43,190 nucleotides of DNA from Lysinibacillus sp. FJAT-14745 (GTDB taxonomy: Bacteria > Bacillota > Bacilli > Bacillales_A > Planococcaceae). Made by a program: the position numbers and the translations under genes. The stretch's first letter is position 1, and each line of letters begins with the position of its first letter. The stretch is taken from contig NZ_LITM01000018.1 of NCBI RefSeq assembly GCF_001275675.1, positions 1-43,190 of the forward strand, read 5' to 3'. Below the pieces are notes generated by a model. The model ran no database searches and was not told where the DNA came from. It saw only the letters and a list, made by a program, of their open reading frames with translations. Shown one piece after another: positions 8,627 through 15,875 of the stretch.

Positions 8627-8775
8627 TAAGAAAAGTGTTCGAAGGGCTACCAACCTAGAACCAATTAAATTAGTTTCATAAGTGCTCCCCCACTTTTGAA
8701 TATAGATGAAGAGGAGTAGTTGCTCAGCCAGTAGCTACTCTTATCTACAAAACTGATGATAAAGGAGTGTTTTAA
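8627..8775 (+). ncRNA. Long, possibly structured 5' leader, class not recognised
   Basis: Between the promoter and the gene, AAAAGTG (8631-8637) can pair with CACTTTT (8691-8697). An inner GGG/CCC pairing encloses a 40-nt internal region. A second hairpin, GAGTAG (from 8713) / CTACTC, follows near 8714-8742. I could not match it to S-box, T-box, purine, c-di-GMP, preQ1, yybP or fluoride classes. It may be an ordinary folded leader; pairing was judged by eye. Confidence 0.3.
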
Positions 8776-9162
8776 ATGGGAAATGTGTATAGTGCGCAAA
8801 ACATTGCATCTTATCTTATTTATGAGTTAAATGAAGGTCATGTGTTTGTGAACAACATGTCCATTCAAAACATACTTGCGTCAGTTGAGAGTAAATGGCA
8901 AGAGATCTTTAGACATTCTGCTTTTAAGGAAGTTGTTTATGTCAACGAGGAAGGCTATACAGTAAAAGAAGTTTTCGAAGCTTATGAATGCTATGGAACA
9001 AGTCATATTCCTCTACCTGCGACAGAGTATTATTTAAAATACGGCACATTCCAATTAGTTGAACGTACGTATGCAATACCAAATTTTACGCAGGAGGAAA
9101 TAAGACTGGTGCAACAAGCTTTAACACAATATCGTTATAAATTGCTAGCCAAAGCTAGTTAA
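8776..9162 (+). CDS. Small soluble protein, possibly divergent Panacea/DUF4065-like
   Basis: The protein has 128 residues with no membrane segment or signal peptide. It starts at an ATG preceded by AAAGGAGTG. The order of elements is a first helix NIASYLIYELNEG, then NMSIQNILASVESKW, a beta-like KEVVYVNEEGYTVKEVFEAYECYG, and a closing helix EEIRLVQQALTQYRYKLL. It faintly resembles the SocA/Panacea (DUF4065) layout (NIAxYxLxKxNE, LKLQKLL, GPVxxxVYxxYxxYG, EEIxxLxxVL). The key LKLQKLLYYAQ block is not conserved, so function cannot be claimed. Panacea proteins often act as antitoxins, but no toxin partner is next door. The gene is monocistronic, with its own promoter, a long leader and a terminator. 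Confidence 0.75.
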   Translation: MGNVYSAQNIASYLIYELNEGHVFVNNMSIQNILASVESKWQEIFRHSAFKEVVYVNEEGYTVKEVFEAYECYGTSHIPLPATEYYLKYGTFQLVERTYAIPNFTQEEIRLVQQALTQYRYKLLAKAS

Positions 9163-9182
9163 TTATCCCTCATATATTTGGG

Positions 9183-9216
9183 CTCATTCTCTGCTGCTAC
9201 AGGGAATGAGTTTTTT
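9183..9216 (+). terminator. Rho-independent terminator after the 128-aa gene
   Basis: CTCATTCTCTG pairs with CAGGGAATGAG (one mismatch/wobble region) and is followed by TTTTTT. It begins about 20 bp after the stop codon. Confidence 0.88.
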
Positions 9217-9377
9217 AATTAGATAAGGAAGATAGACCAGCATAATTGAAAAAAATTTTTAATTAATATATTTCAAAATATGAATGTATTTTACATACAT
9301 ATAATAGAAGAAAGGTATTTATTTTTGGATCATCACCAAAAGTTGTGGATGACATTTGTTAAAATTTATACCAAATA

Positions 9378-9532
9378 TAAGTTGATTGGAGTGGATGGTG
9401 GGCGCCCCCAGGAAGCTCTGCTCTGCGCGAAAGCGAAGCGTCAGCAACAAATGTTTTATCTGTGCGAAAGCGAAGCGTCAGCAACAAAGCGCCCAGCCGC
9501 AACGGAAATCAACCCCACGCTATGGTGATGAT
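9378..9532. repeat. Type-1 dispersed repeat with two GCGAAAGCGAAGCG units
   Basis: The ends are TAAGTTGATTGGAGTGGA (left) and CGGAAATCAACCCCACGCTA (right), the two termini seen in other copies. In between, the unit GCGAAAGCGAAGCGTCAGCAA occurs twice at a 37-bp spacing. Overlapping ORFs through it are repeat translations, not genes. The remaining gap to the homoserine dehydrogenase gene (9533-9940) is AT-rich and shows nothing recognisable apart from a degenerate GCGAAAGTGAAACGCC at about 9774. Confidence 0.85.
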
Positions 9533-9940
9533 CCTTATTTTTTTATAAAGAATCGTCAATATTTGTTCAATTATTATAGATCAAGTGAAAAATCATATAA
9601 TAAAGGAATGAAAACGATTTCCTTTGCACTTCTAGAGGAAACAAATGTCCATCCTAGAAAGATTTTTCTTGTGCAATGTTTGCATTTACGTTACAATTTT
9701 CTTTAAGTTGATTTTTGAATTATTTGAATTTGTTTGTTTCATAGTGTATCTTCATTCAGGATTTTTTTTTGTAGCGAAAGTGAAACGCCATGACTAAATA
9801 TCTGTCTGAAGATGAAGTGTTAGAAACACGGCAAACTGACCTGCTTTGTATAGTCGGCGCACAATTCAAAATCTGTAAGAATTAAGCTGAGACGAAATAA
9901 ATATAATGAAACTGCGGAATGTAAGTTGGAGGGAATAGGA

Positions 9941-10927
9941 ATGGCAACTATAAAGGCAGCTATATTAGGATTTGGAACGGTAGGTCAAGGAATTTACCAT
10001 ATATTAAACGAAAAGCGTGAAGAGCTTAAAAATAAATTAGGAATTGAGCTAGAAGTTGCAAAGATTTTAGTTACAGACACTAGCCGTGAACGTGTACCAG
10101 GCACAGCGCATTTAATGACAACTAGCATGGATGAAGTCTTAGCAGAACCAGGTATGCAGGTTGTTTTTGAGGCGATCGTCAATGAGGAGCCAGCATTTAC
10201 TTATTTAAAGCGCGCTGTTGAACATAAATGTCATGTCATTACAGCTAACAAAGTAATGTTTGCAAAACGAGGCTTGGAGCTACAGGATCTTGCAAAAGTA
10301 AACGGTGTTTTTGTAGGCTTTGAGGCAACGACTGCTGGCGGTGTACCAGTTATTAAAACGATGAAAAATATTTTGCTTGTCAATGATGTTAGTCGTATTC
10401 AGGGTGTTTTAAATGGGACATCCAACTATATTTTAACGAAAATGCGTTCACAGGGCTGGTCGTTCGAAACTGCTTTAAAAGAGGCGCAAAATTTAGGCTA
10501 TGCAGAGGCAGATCCATATAATGATATCTCAGGCCAGGACGCTTTTAAAAAATTAATGATTTTAAGTGCTTTGGCATTTGGTGAACAACCAGACTGGGCT
10601 GACGTTGATGTGGTTGGCATTGATAGTATTTCGGCAGAGCAAGTAAAAGAAGCTTGTGAAAAAGGCTTGCGTTACCGCCACGTTGCTGAGGTTGAGAAGC
10701 TAGCAGATGGTAAAGTGGTCGCAAAGGTTGGCCCACAGTTAGTTGATAAAGAACATCCGCTTTATCCAGTTGATGATGTTAATAACGCTGTGGCATTGGA
10801 TACAAATTATATTGGCACATTAACGTTAATTGGACCTGGGGCAGGTATGTATCCAACAGCTAGTGTCATGGTTGAGGATTATGCTGAAATTATCGGTAAG
10901 CGAGCTGGATTTGTCGTAACGATATAA
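9941..10927 (+). CDS. hom: Homoserine dehydrogenase, short form without ACT domain
   Basis: From the ATG at 9941 (TTGGAGGGAATAGG upstream) the protein has 328 residues. The TTG at 9926 overlaps the ribosome binding site and is rejected. The N-terminal Rossmann fold shows ILGFGTVGQG. HVITANKVM, then GVLNGTSNYILTKM and the signature GYAEADPYNDISGQDAFKKL (catalytic Asp/Lys region) follow. It reduces aspartate semialdehyde to homoserine for threonine and methionine. Most Bacillales Hom proteins are about 430 residues and end in an ACT domain for threonine feedback. This one stops right after the catalytic domain, so direct threonine inhibition is not expected (inference). It is not clustered with thrB/thrC. 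A long terminator follows. Confidence 0.9.
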   Translation: MATIKAAILGFGTVGQGIYHILNEKREELKNKLGIELEVAKILVTDTSRERVPGTAHLMTTSMDEVLAEPGMQVVFEAIVNEEPAFTYLKRAVEHKCHVITANKVMFAKRGLELQDLAKVNGVFVGFEATTAGGVPVIKTMKNILLVNDVSRIQGVLNGTSNYILTKMRSQGWSFETALKEAQNLGYAEADPYNDISGQDAFKKLMILSALAFGEQPDWADVDVVGIDSISAEQVKEACEKGLRYRHVAEVEKLADGKVVAKVGPQLVDKEHPLYPVDDVNNAVALDTNYIGTLTLIGPGAGMYPTASVMVEDYAEIIGKRAGFVVTI

Positions 10928-10940
10928 TTAGATAGATTAT

Positions 10941-10987
10941 GCCTATCATTCAACAATGTGCTAATTGTTTAATGATAGGCATTTTTT
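10941..10987 (+). terminator. Rho-independent terminator after hom
   Basis: GCCTATCATT / AATGATAGGC form the outer stem and AACAAT / ATTGTT an inner stem, followed by ATTTTTT. It lies between convergent genes; the T-run favours the plus-strand hom transcript. Confidence 0.92.
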
Positions 10988-11216
10988 AATCCTCATCTTT
11001 AACATCAATATCCTCAGGAATAGGTGTATTCCGCCAAATTTCAATTTCCTCTTTAATACGATCTAACTGCTCAAAATAAGTGCTGAATTGTCCGCTATTA
11101 ATCAGTATTTGATCACCGTCGTATACTGAACGGATACGGCCCTCGTAAACTAAGCGAAGTACTTGATCCTCTGGCATACCAAGTTCGATGGCTGTTTCTT
11201 CAATGGTTTTATACAT
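10986..11216 (-). CDS. Small excisionase/MerR-like helix-turn-helix protein
   Basis: The protein has 76 residues. The first half, TIEETAIELGMPEDQVLRLVYEGRIRSVYDGDQILI, has the layout of an HTH_17 (excisionase-type winged helix) domain: helix, turn, recognition helix, then a short beta wing. The second half is an acidic, probably helical tail (FSTYFEQLDRIKEEIEIWRN) ending PEDIDVKDED. An AAAGGAGCGAAATT ribosome binding site supports the ATG. No phage or integrase gene is nearby, so an excision role is unlikely. Host regulators of this size are common in Bacillales, mostly without known targets. It converges on hom. Confidence 0.75.
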   Translation of the reverse strand: MYKTIEETAIELGMPEDQVLRLVYEGRIRSVYDGDQILINSGQFSTYFEQLDRIKEEIEIWRNTPIPEDIDVKDED

Positions 11217-11396
11217 AAATTTCGCTCCTTTTGTTGTTTTTATTATAACCTCCCTTGAATAGAAAGCCTACTATGGGTTAATGATCAAAGAAAAAGGAAA
11301 ATGGTAATTGTTTGATTTTGGATAAATCTGTATTATTAATGTTAATGAGTGGTGACGGTCGAGGGGCAATAAATGATGATTAGCTATTACCATTTT

Positions 11397-11640
11397 GCTA
11401 TATAAAATGAGCTTTCTGAAATGGTCATGGAAATGGACAAGTTTAGCTGCTACGAGCATTGCGTTATTCCTAGGTCTTTTTTTCTCATCAATTCGTCTTA
11501 CAGGTGTAGCTATAGGAACAGTTGTAACGATAGGTAGCGCTCCTGTCTTTTCTGGTGCTTTAGAATGGATACTATGGAAATCACAGCCGACAAAGGTGTG
11601 GGGAATAGCAACTGTAATGGCAATTGGTTAATAATAGGGA
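11397..11640 (+). pseudogene. EamA/DMT-type transporter fragment
   Basis: The frame from about 11397 encodes two membrane-like helices with RLTGVAIGTVVTIGSAPVF and ALEWILWKSQPTKVWGIATVMAIG. These match one internal segment of EamA-family drug/metabolite transporters (the TGVAxGTVVxIGSAPVFAG region before the second repeat). Full proteins have ten helices and about 300 residues. There is no ribosome binding site at the first Met, and the reading stops after 78 codons without the second half. It is a decayed internal piece. An intact EamA gene is present elsewhere in the window (38467). Confidence 0.65.
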
Positions 11641-11726
11641 AGGGGCTGTCCATATAGGAGGGATTGGACTAGCCCTTTCTGCTGGTCTTCCCTTTGCACA
11701 TAAATGTCGAAACATATGCCCTGTAT

Positions 11727-11940
11727 ATAAGTTGATTGGAGTGGAGGCTAGGCGACTCCTTGGGGAATAGCGTCACAGATGAGACCCTGGAGCGAGCATC
11801 ATAGGGGAACGAAGGCTAAAACCATCACGTCCTGTGATAACGCCTTCGTGACCAACATCGTGTTGGCCCAAGCGGCTCATCGGACGCCCCCAGGAAAGCG
11901 CCTAGCTGGAACGGAAATCAACTCCACGTTAGGGTGATAA
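11727..11940. repeat. Type-1 dispersed repeat, fullest copy
   Basis: It runs from TAAGTTGATTGGAGTGGA to ACGGAAATCAACTCCACGTT. Inside are GGCGACTCCTTGGGGAATAG, a GAGACCCTGGAGCG block, the hairpin ATCAC-GTCCT-GTGAT (11824-11838), the hairpin CCAAC-ATCGT-GTTGG (11852-11866) and GGACGCCCCCAGGAAAGCGCC. It serves as the reference for the shorter or permuted copies elsewhere. It fills most of the gap before the two-component system; the rest of 11641-12034 shows no gene. Confidence 0.85.
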
Positions 11941-12034
11941 GATTCATTAAAACCTTAAGAAATTCTTCATTTTTATAATAACTGGTTTTTAAGATTTAAA
12001 AGGTACACTATTAATTGAGAGCGAGGTGTATATC

Positions 12035-12727
12035 ATGACGAAACTTACAGTTCTTGTTACAGACGATGATCAAGATATTCGTGATGGTATTGAAATCTAT
12101 TTAAAGAATGAAGGCTACAATGTCATTAAAGCTGCTGACGGCTTAGAGGCCCTCGAAAAATTAGAAAATAATGAAGTACATTTAATTATTTTAGATATTA
12201 TGATGCCAAATATGGATGGAATTACAGCGACGTTTAAAATTAGAGAAGACCGTAACATTCCAATTATAATGCTTAGTGCAAAGGCGGAGGATGGCGACAA
12301 AATTCATGGTTTGTCTGTAGGCGCAGATGATTACGTCACAAAGCCTTTTCATCCATTAGAGCTGTTGGCTCGAGTGAAATCTCAACTGCGACGTTATGTA
12401 CAACTTGGGACGTACAATGATGGAGCAGCAAAGGTAGAAATCAACGGACTTGTATTAGATGAAGATGCAAAGGAAATCAATTTAGAAGGAGAGCCTGTTC
12501 GATTAACACCAATCGAATATAAGATTACGGAATTATTAATGAAAAATGCAGGGCGTGTATTTTCGATAAGAGAGATTTATGAGCGTGTGTGGAATGAGGA
12601 AGCTTACAATGCGGAAAATATTGTGGCTGTACACATTCGAAAAATACGTGAAAAAATCGAAGCAGATCCGAAAAATCCACGTTATTTAAAGGTGGTGTGG
12701 GGCGTTGGCTATAAAATGGAAAAATAA
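12035..12727 (+). CDS. OmpR/PhoB-family response regulator
   Basis: From the ATG at 12035 (GAGCGAGGTG six bases upstream) it has 230 residues. The receiver domain occupies about residues 1-120: acidic pocket TDDD (10-12), phospho-acceptor Asp54 in LILDIMMPNMDG, Ser in MLSAK and the conserved Lys in DDYVTKPFHPLELLARV. A winged-helix trans_reg_C domain follows (VRLTPIEYKITELLMKNAGRVFS, YNAENIVAVHIRKIREKIE, YLKVVWGVGYKM). It is a DNA-binding regulator paired with the kinase just downstream. VanR-like by general feel; the stimulus and regulon are not visible. Its last 23 bases overlap a 51-codon ORF. Confidence 0.93.
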   Translation: MTKLTVLVTDDDQDIRDGIEIYLKNEGYNVIKAADGLEALEKLENNEVHLIILDIMMPNMDGITATFKIREDRNIPIIMLSAKAEDGDKIHGLSVGADDYVTKPFHPLELLARVKSQLRRYVQLGTYNDGAAKVEINGLVLDEDAKEINLEGEPVRLTPIEYKITELLMKNAGRVFSIREIYERVWNEEAYNAENIVAVHIRKIREKIEADPKNPRYLKVVWGVGYKMEK

Positions 12728-12860
12728 AATAGAGCAATATGCTACAATTGCAGGGTTTGTAGCAGGGGTTATTGGACTAATTTATTTTGGTGTGTACGCG
12801 TATCAGATAGTAACTTCACGCTCTTCGGGGATGTTACAATTGCTTGAGAGAATTTTTTAG
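12705..12860 (+). CDS. 51-residue membrane peptide between regulator and kinase
   Basis: It is too short for standard ORF lists. It starts at TTG (12705), 8-10 bases after AAAGGTGGTG, and overlaps the end of the response regulator in another frame. It reads a basic N-tail (AIKWKNKIEQY), one clear hydrophobic helix (ATIAGFVAGVIGLIYFGVYAY), then a short polar-amphipathic tail ending LLQLLERIF-like (QLLERIF). The kinase's own ribosome binding site (GAGAGGAG) follows its stop codon directly. The position, overlap and single helix suggest translational coupling and a role as a small kinase partner (inference). It could also be the degenerate start of a longer membrane protein. Confidence 0.6.
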   Translation: MAIKWKNKIEQYATIAGFVAGVIGLIYFGVYAYQIVTSRSSGMLQLLERIF

Positions 12861-12875
12861 AGAGGAGTTAAAAGT

Positions 12876-15071
12876 ATGTTAAAAAATTGGAAATCTCTTC
12901 TCGCTCTTATATGTTTAATCTGGGTAATTTTCGGTATATTTACGTTCTCTAAGGTCGGGTACAAATATATTGGAAAGTCGTATTTTCAATCTGAAAATTT
13001 CCAGCAAGAACTAGATAATTTTCAGTCAGAGTTAGGACCATTAGTGTTAAATTTACCAACAGCTGAGGATTTGAAAAGTAAAATTGTGGTTACACAAAGT
13101 GAGATAGAGGCACATCGTAATCGCTATGGAACATTAGGAGAACAGATAGATAGTATTAAAGTTCAATATGAAGATCGCATTAAAGATGCTACTAATGTAA
13201 ATGCAACGGACTTAAAAACAAAACTTGAAAAAGAGCGGGACGCAAAAATTAAAGATATTACGGCTAATTTTGAGGATGATGAGCATGTCCGTAAAAAAAT
13301 TCTAACTCAAAAGGAAGAGCTTGTTGATAAATATATAAAGGCAGCAAAAGAAGAAGCAAAGAGTTTTGTGAAAAATTATAATTACTGGTCTTATGAATTA
13401 ACGAACACTGAAACAGACAAAACATATCGTTCGGGTGATGTTTCAGGTAGTAATGCTTTCAAAATAAAGTTTACTGGGCAACATCCATTAACGACTACGA
13501 ATATCAGTAGTTCTTTAAACGATATTTTTTATCAAAATGAAATCAATGTGGATACAGATAATTTGAGGGAAACTTCGGATTACACTGGCATTATTACTAT
13601 CTCAAAAAAATCAGCACAAGCCGTAGACATCTTGGGAGGCTATGACCATTTTACACGTCATCAATACATGTTCTACTTTATATGGTTAACGAGTATTGTG
13701 GCAGCTATTTTTGCATGGAAAGGGCGTAAAGAAGTACTGCAGATGGTACAAGGTTTAAAGGAAAAAGAAGTTCTTGCAAAGATGAAAATTGATTACCCAA
13801 TTGGATTATTATTAATTAGTGCATTCATATATTTGGTAGCGTCTGAAATTGCTTTTGAAGCGATTGAGTTAATTAATTATCAATCCAACTATGTACAGTA
13901 TTTCACTAGTTTGCTGTTTAAAATAGGTACCTTAATCATTATTGCAATGCTGTTCTTTGTACAGCTAATTTGGTTGTATGATCGGGTGAATACAGCGCAG
14001 AAATTAGAGGAGAACCTAAAAGCTAGCTATTTATGGTCACTAGGTGGATCAATCACAGATTTAATTATAAATCGTTCCATTGCATTACATTCCATTGTGA
14101 TGATTGGGGCAGCATTTTTCGGTGGTGGAAGCCTTGTTGCTTCAATGATAGGAGGTGGCGGATTCCCCGTTCTAGTTTTGGGCATCTGCGCAATGATCGG
14201 TATACCAGCCATGATTCTCTTCCTTTCTAGAATGGGCTATTTAAACCGAATTATGAAGGATACAAAAGACATGGCAGAAGGGCGATTAAATCGTGATGTC
14301 AAGGTAAAGGGCAAATCATCACTCGCAGGACATGCAGAAAATCTTAATCATTTAAGAGAAGGCGTAAGCACGTCTATGCATGAGCAGGCAAAAAGTGAGC
14401 GTTTAAAAACAGAGCTTATTACGAATGTTAGTCACGACTTACGCACGCCGTTAACATCCATTATTACGTATACAGATTTACTAAAAAATCCTGATATTAC
14501 TGAGGAAGAACGTAAGCAATACATTCATATACTTGATAAAAAATCAGAGCGTCTAAAATTGCTGATTGAGGATCTTTTTGAAGTGTCTAAAATGGCGAGT
14601 GGTAATATGGAGCTTCATCGCAGTCGAGTGGATTTAACCCAGCTTGTACAGCAGGCGGTAGGGGAGCATGAGGAAGATTTAGCACAGGCGCATTTAGATT
14701 TACGCATGACAAAACCAGATGAACCAATTTACGCGTATGTGGATGGACAAAAATGGTGGAGAATGATCGATAATTTAATCGTTAATGTATTGAAATATGC
14801 ATTAGAGGGCACACGTGTTTATATAACATTGAAACGTACGGTAGAAGGTGATGCTGAATTCACGGTGAAGAATGTTGCGAAATATGAAATTAGCGAGGAT
14901 GCCGATGAATTATTTGAACGCTTTAAGCGAGCAGATTCTTCACGCCATACAGAGGGCTCAGGGCTAGGTTTAGCCATTGCACAATCCATTGTAGATTTGC
15001 ATGGTGCTCGTATGAGTATAGAGGTAGATGGAGATTTATTTAAGGTAATCGTTCGAATTCCAGCATCATAA
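12876..15071 (+). CDS. Multi-span sensor histidine kinase
   Basis: The protein has 731 residues and starts at an ATG after GAGAGGAGTTAAAAGT. TM1 is at about residues 7-25. A large extracytoplasmic region (about 30-260) with a charged coiled-coil-like part follows, then about five more membrane helices between 265 and 450. A HAMP-like linker (MKDTKDMAEGRLNRDVKVKG) leads to the HisKA box ELITNVSHDLRTPLTSIITY (His520), an N box MIDNLIVNVLKYAL and a G2 box EGSGLGLAIAQSIVDLHG. Catalytic motifs are intact, so it should autophosphorylate and signal to the adjacent regulator. The unusual multi-helix sensor suggests a membrane or envelope stimulus, but none can be named. It is followed by a terminator. 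Confidence 0.92.
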   Translation: MLKNWKSLLALICLIWVIFGIFTFSKVGYKYIGKSYFQSENFQQELDNFQSELGPLVLNLPTAEDLKSKIVVTQSEIEAHRNRYGTLGEQIDSIKVQYEDRIKDATNVNATDLKTKLEKERDAKIKDITANFEDDEHVRKKILTQKEELVDKYIKAAKEEAKSFVKNYNYWSYELTNTETDKTYRSGDVSGSNAFKIKFTGQHPLTTTNISSSLNDIFYQNEINVDTDNLRETSDYTGIITISKKSAQAVDILGGYDHFTRHQYMFYFIWLTSIVAAIFAWKGRKEVLQMVQGLKEKEVLAKMKIDYPIGLLLISAFIYLVASEIAFEAIELINYQSNYVQYFTSLLFKIGTLIIIAMLFFVQLIWLYDRVNTAQKLEENLKASYLWSLGGSITDLIINRSIALHSIVMIGAAFFGGGSLVASMIGGGGFPVLVLGICAMIGIPAMILFLSRMGYLNRIMKDTKDMAEGRLNRDVKVKGKSSLAGHAENLNHLREGVSTSMHEQAKSERLKTELITNVSHDLRTPLTSIITYTDLLKNPDITEEERKQYIHILDKKSERLKLLIEDLFEVSKMASGNMELHRSRVDLTQLVQQAVGEHEEDLAQAHLDLRMTKPDEPIYAYVDGQKWWRMIDNLIVNVLKYALEGTRVYITLKRTVEGDAEFTVKNVAKYEISEDADELFERFKRADSSRHTEGSGLGLAIAQSIVDLHGARMSIEVDGDLFKVIVRIPAS

Positions 15072-15078
15072 ACAAAAA

Positions 15079-15106
15079 ACAGCGGCAAAAGTTTTGCCGC
15101 TGTTTT
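15079..15106 (+). terminator. Rho-independent terminator after the two-component operon
   Basis: ACAGCGGCAAAA pairs with TTTTGCCGCTGT (tight loop) and is followed by TTTT. It starts 8 bp after the kinase stop codon. Confidence 0.9.
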
Positions 15107-15177
15107 CATTATGTTGAAAAATAAAATACGTGAGGAAATCCTTCATTTTGGCACTTTATTCGGTCGCTTTGGCGGGA

Positions 15178-15815
15178 GCATCTACGGTATTTGCAGTACT
15201 ATCCACGGTATTGGTAGTTCTATTCACGGAATTGGCGGTTCTATCCATGGTATTGGTAGTTCTATCCACGGAATTGACGTTTCTATCCACGGCAATGACG
15301 TTTCTATCCATGATATTGGTGGTTCTATCCACGACAATGACGTTTCTATCCGTAGTATTGGCAGTACTATCCATGGCAATGACGTTTCTATCCACGATAT
15401 TGGTGGTTCTATCCACGGAATTGACGTTTCTATCCATGGTATTGGTAGTTCTATCCGCGGAATTGACGTTTCTATCCACGAAATTGGCGGTTCTATCCAC
15501 GGCAAGGACGTTTCTATCCACGAAATTGGCAGCACTATCCATGGAATTGACGTTTCTATCCATGATATTGGTAGTTCTATCCACGGCAAGGACGTTTCTA
15601 TCCATGGTATTGGTAGTTCTATCCGCGGAATTGACGTTTCTATCCATGACAATGACGTTTCTATCCATCACTTCGGCCCTACATACCGTCGCTTAGGCTT
15701 CAATCCGTCGTTCCAGCCCTACATACCGTTGCTTAGGCTAATCAATCTGTCGTTCCGGCTCTTCCTTCCGTCGTTTCAGCCCATCTATCCGTCACTTCGG
15801 CCTCTCATTTTGCCG
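15178..15815. repeat. Minisatellite B: 23 exact-period 21-bp units plus a degenerate tail
   Basis: CTATCCACGG-type cores start at 15199, 15220, 15241, 15262, 15283, 15304 and so on, with the last at 15661. That is 23 units at precisely 21 bp without a slip. Units combine the core with spacers such as GGAATTGAC, GGCAATGAC and GGTATTGGT. From about 15686 a diverged array with core CCGTCGTT continues with 21-bp steps (15705, 15726, 15747, 15768, 15789). At least four of six frames remain open across the array because 21 is a multiple of three. I see no start signals or protein family and treat the ORFs as by-products. The flanks (15107-15177 and 15816-15875) carry nothing else. Confidence 0.95.
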
Positions 15816-15875
15816 AAGAGCTATACTTTAATCAATATCACACCTTAATTTCATTGGTATAATAGTTTTCCTTAG

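Noticed and set aside
8627-8760. T-box or known riboswitch ahead of the 128-aa gene
   Set aside because: No T-box AGGGUGG(N)ACCGCG sequence and no known aptamer core could be found.
9280-9706. Two overlapping ORFs of 82 and 106 codons
   Set aside because: Both are translations of the type-1 repeat and its flanks, without ribosome binding sites.
5178-15815. Possible CRISPR arrays
   Set aside because: The units are 21 bp with short 9-bp recurrent spacers; there are no unique 30-bp spacers and no cas genes.
15111-15848. Plus- and minus-strand repeat ORFs (SIHGIDV, MDRNVNS and similar)
   Set aside because: At least four frames are open over the same array, which is expected for a period divisible by three; no start signal singles out one.
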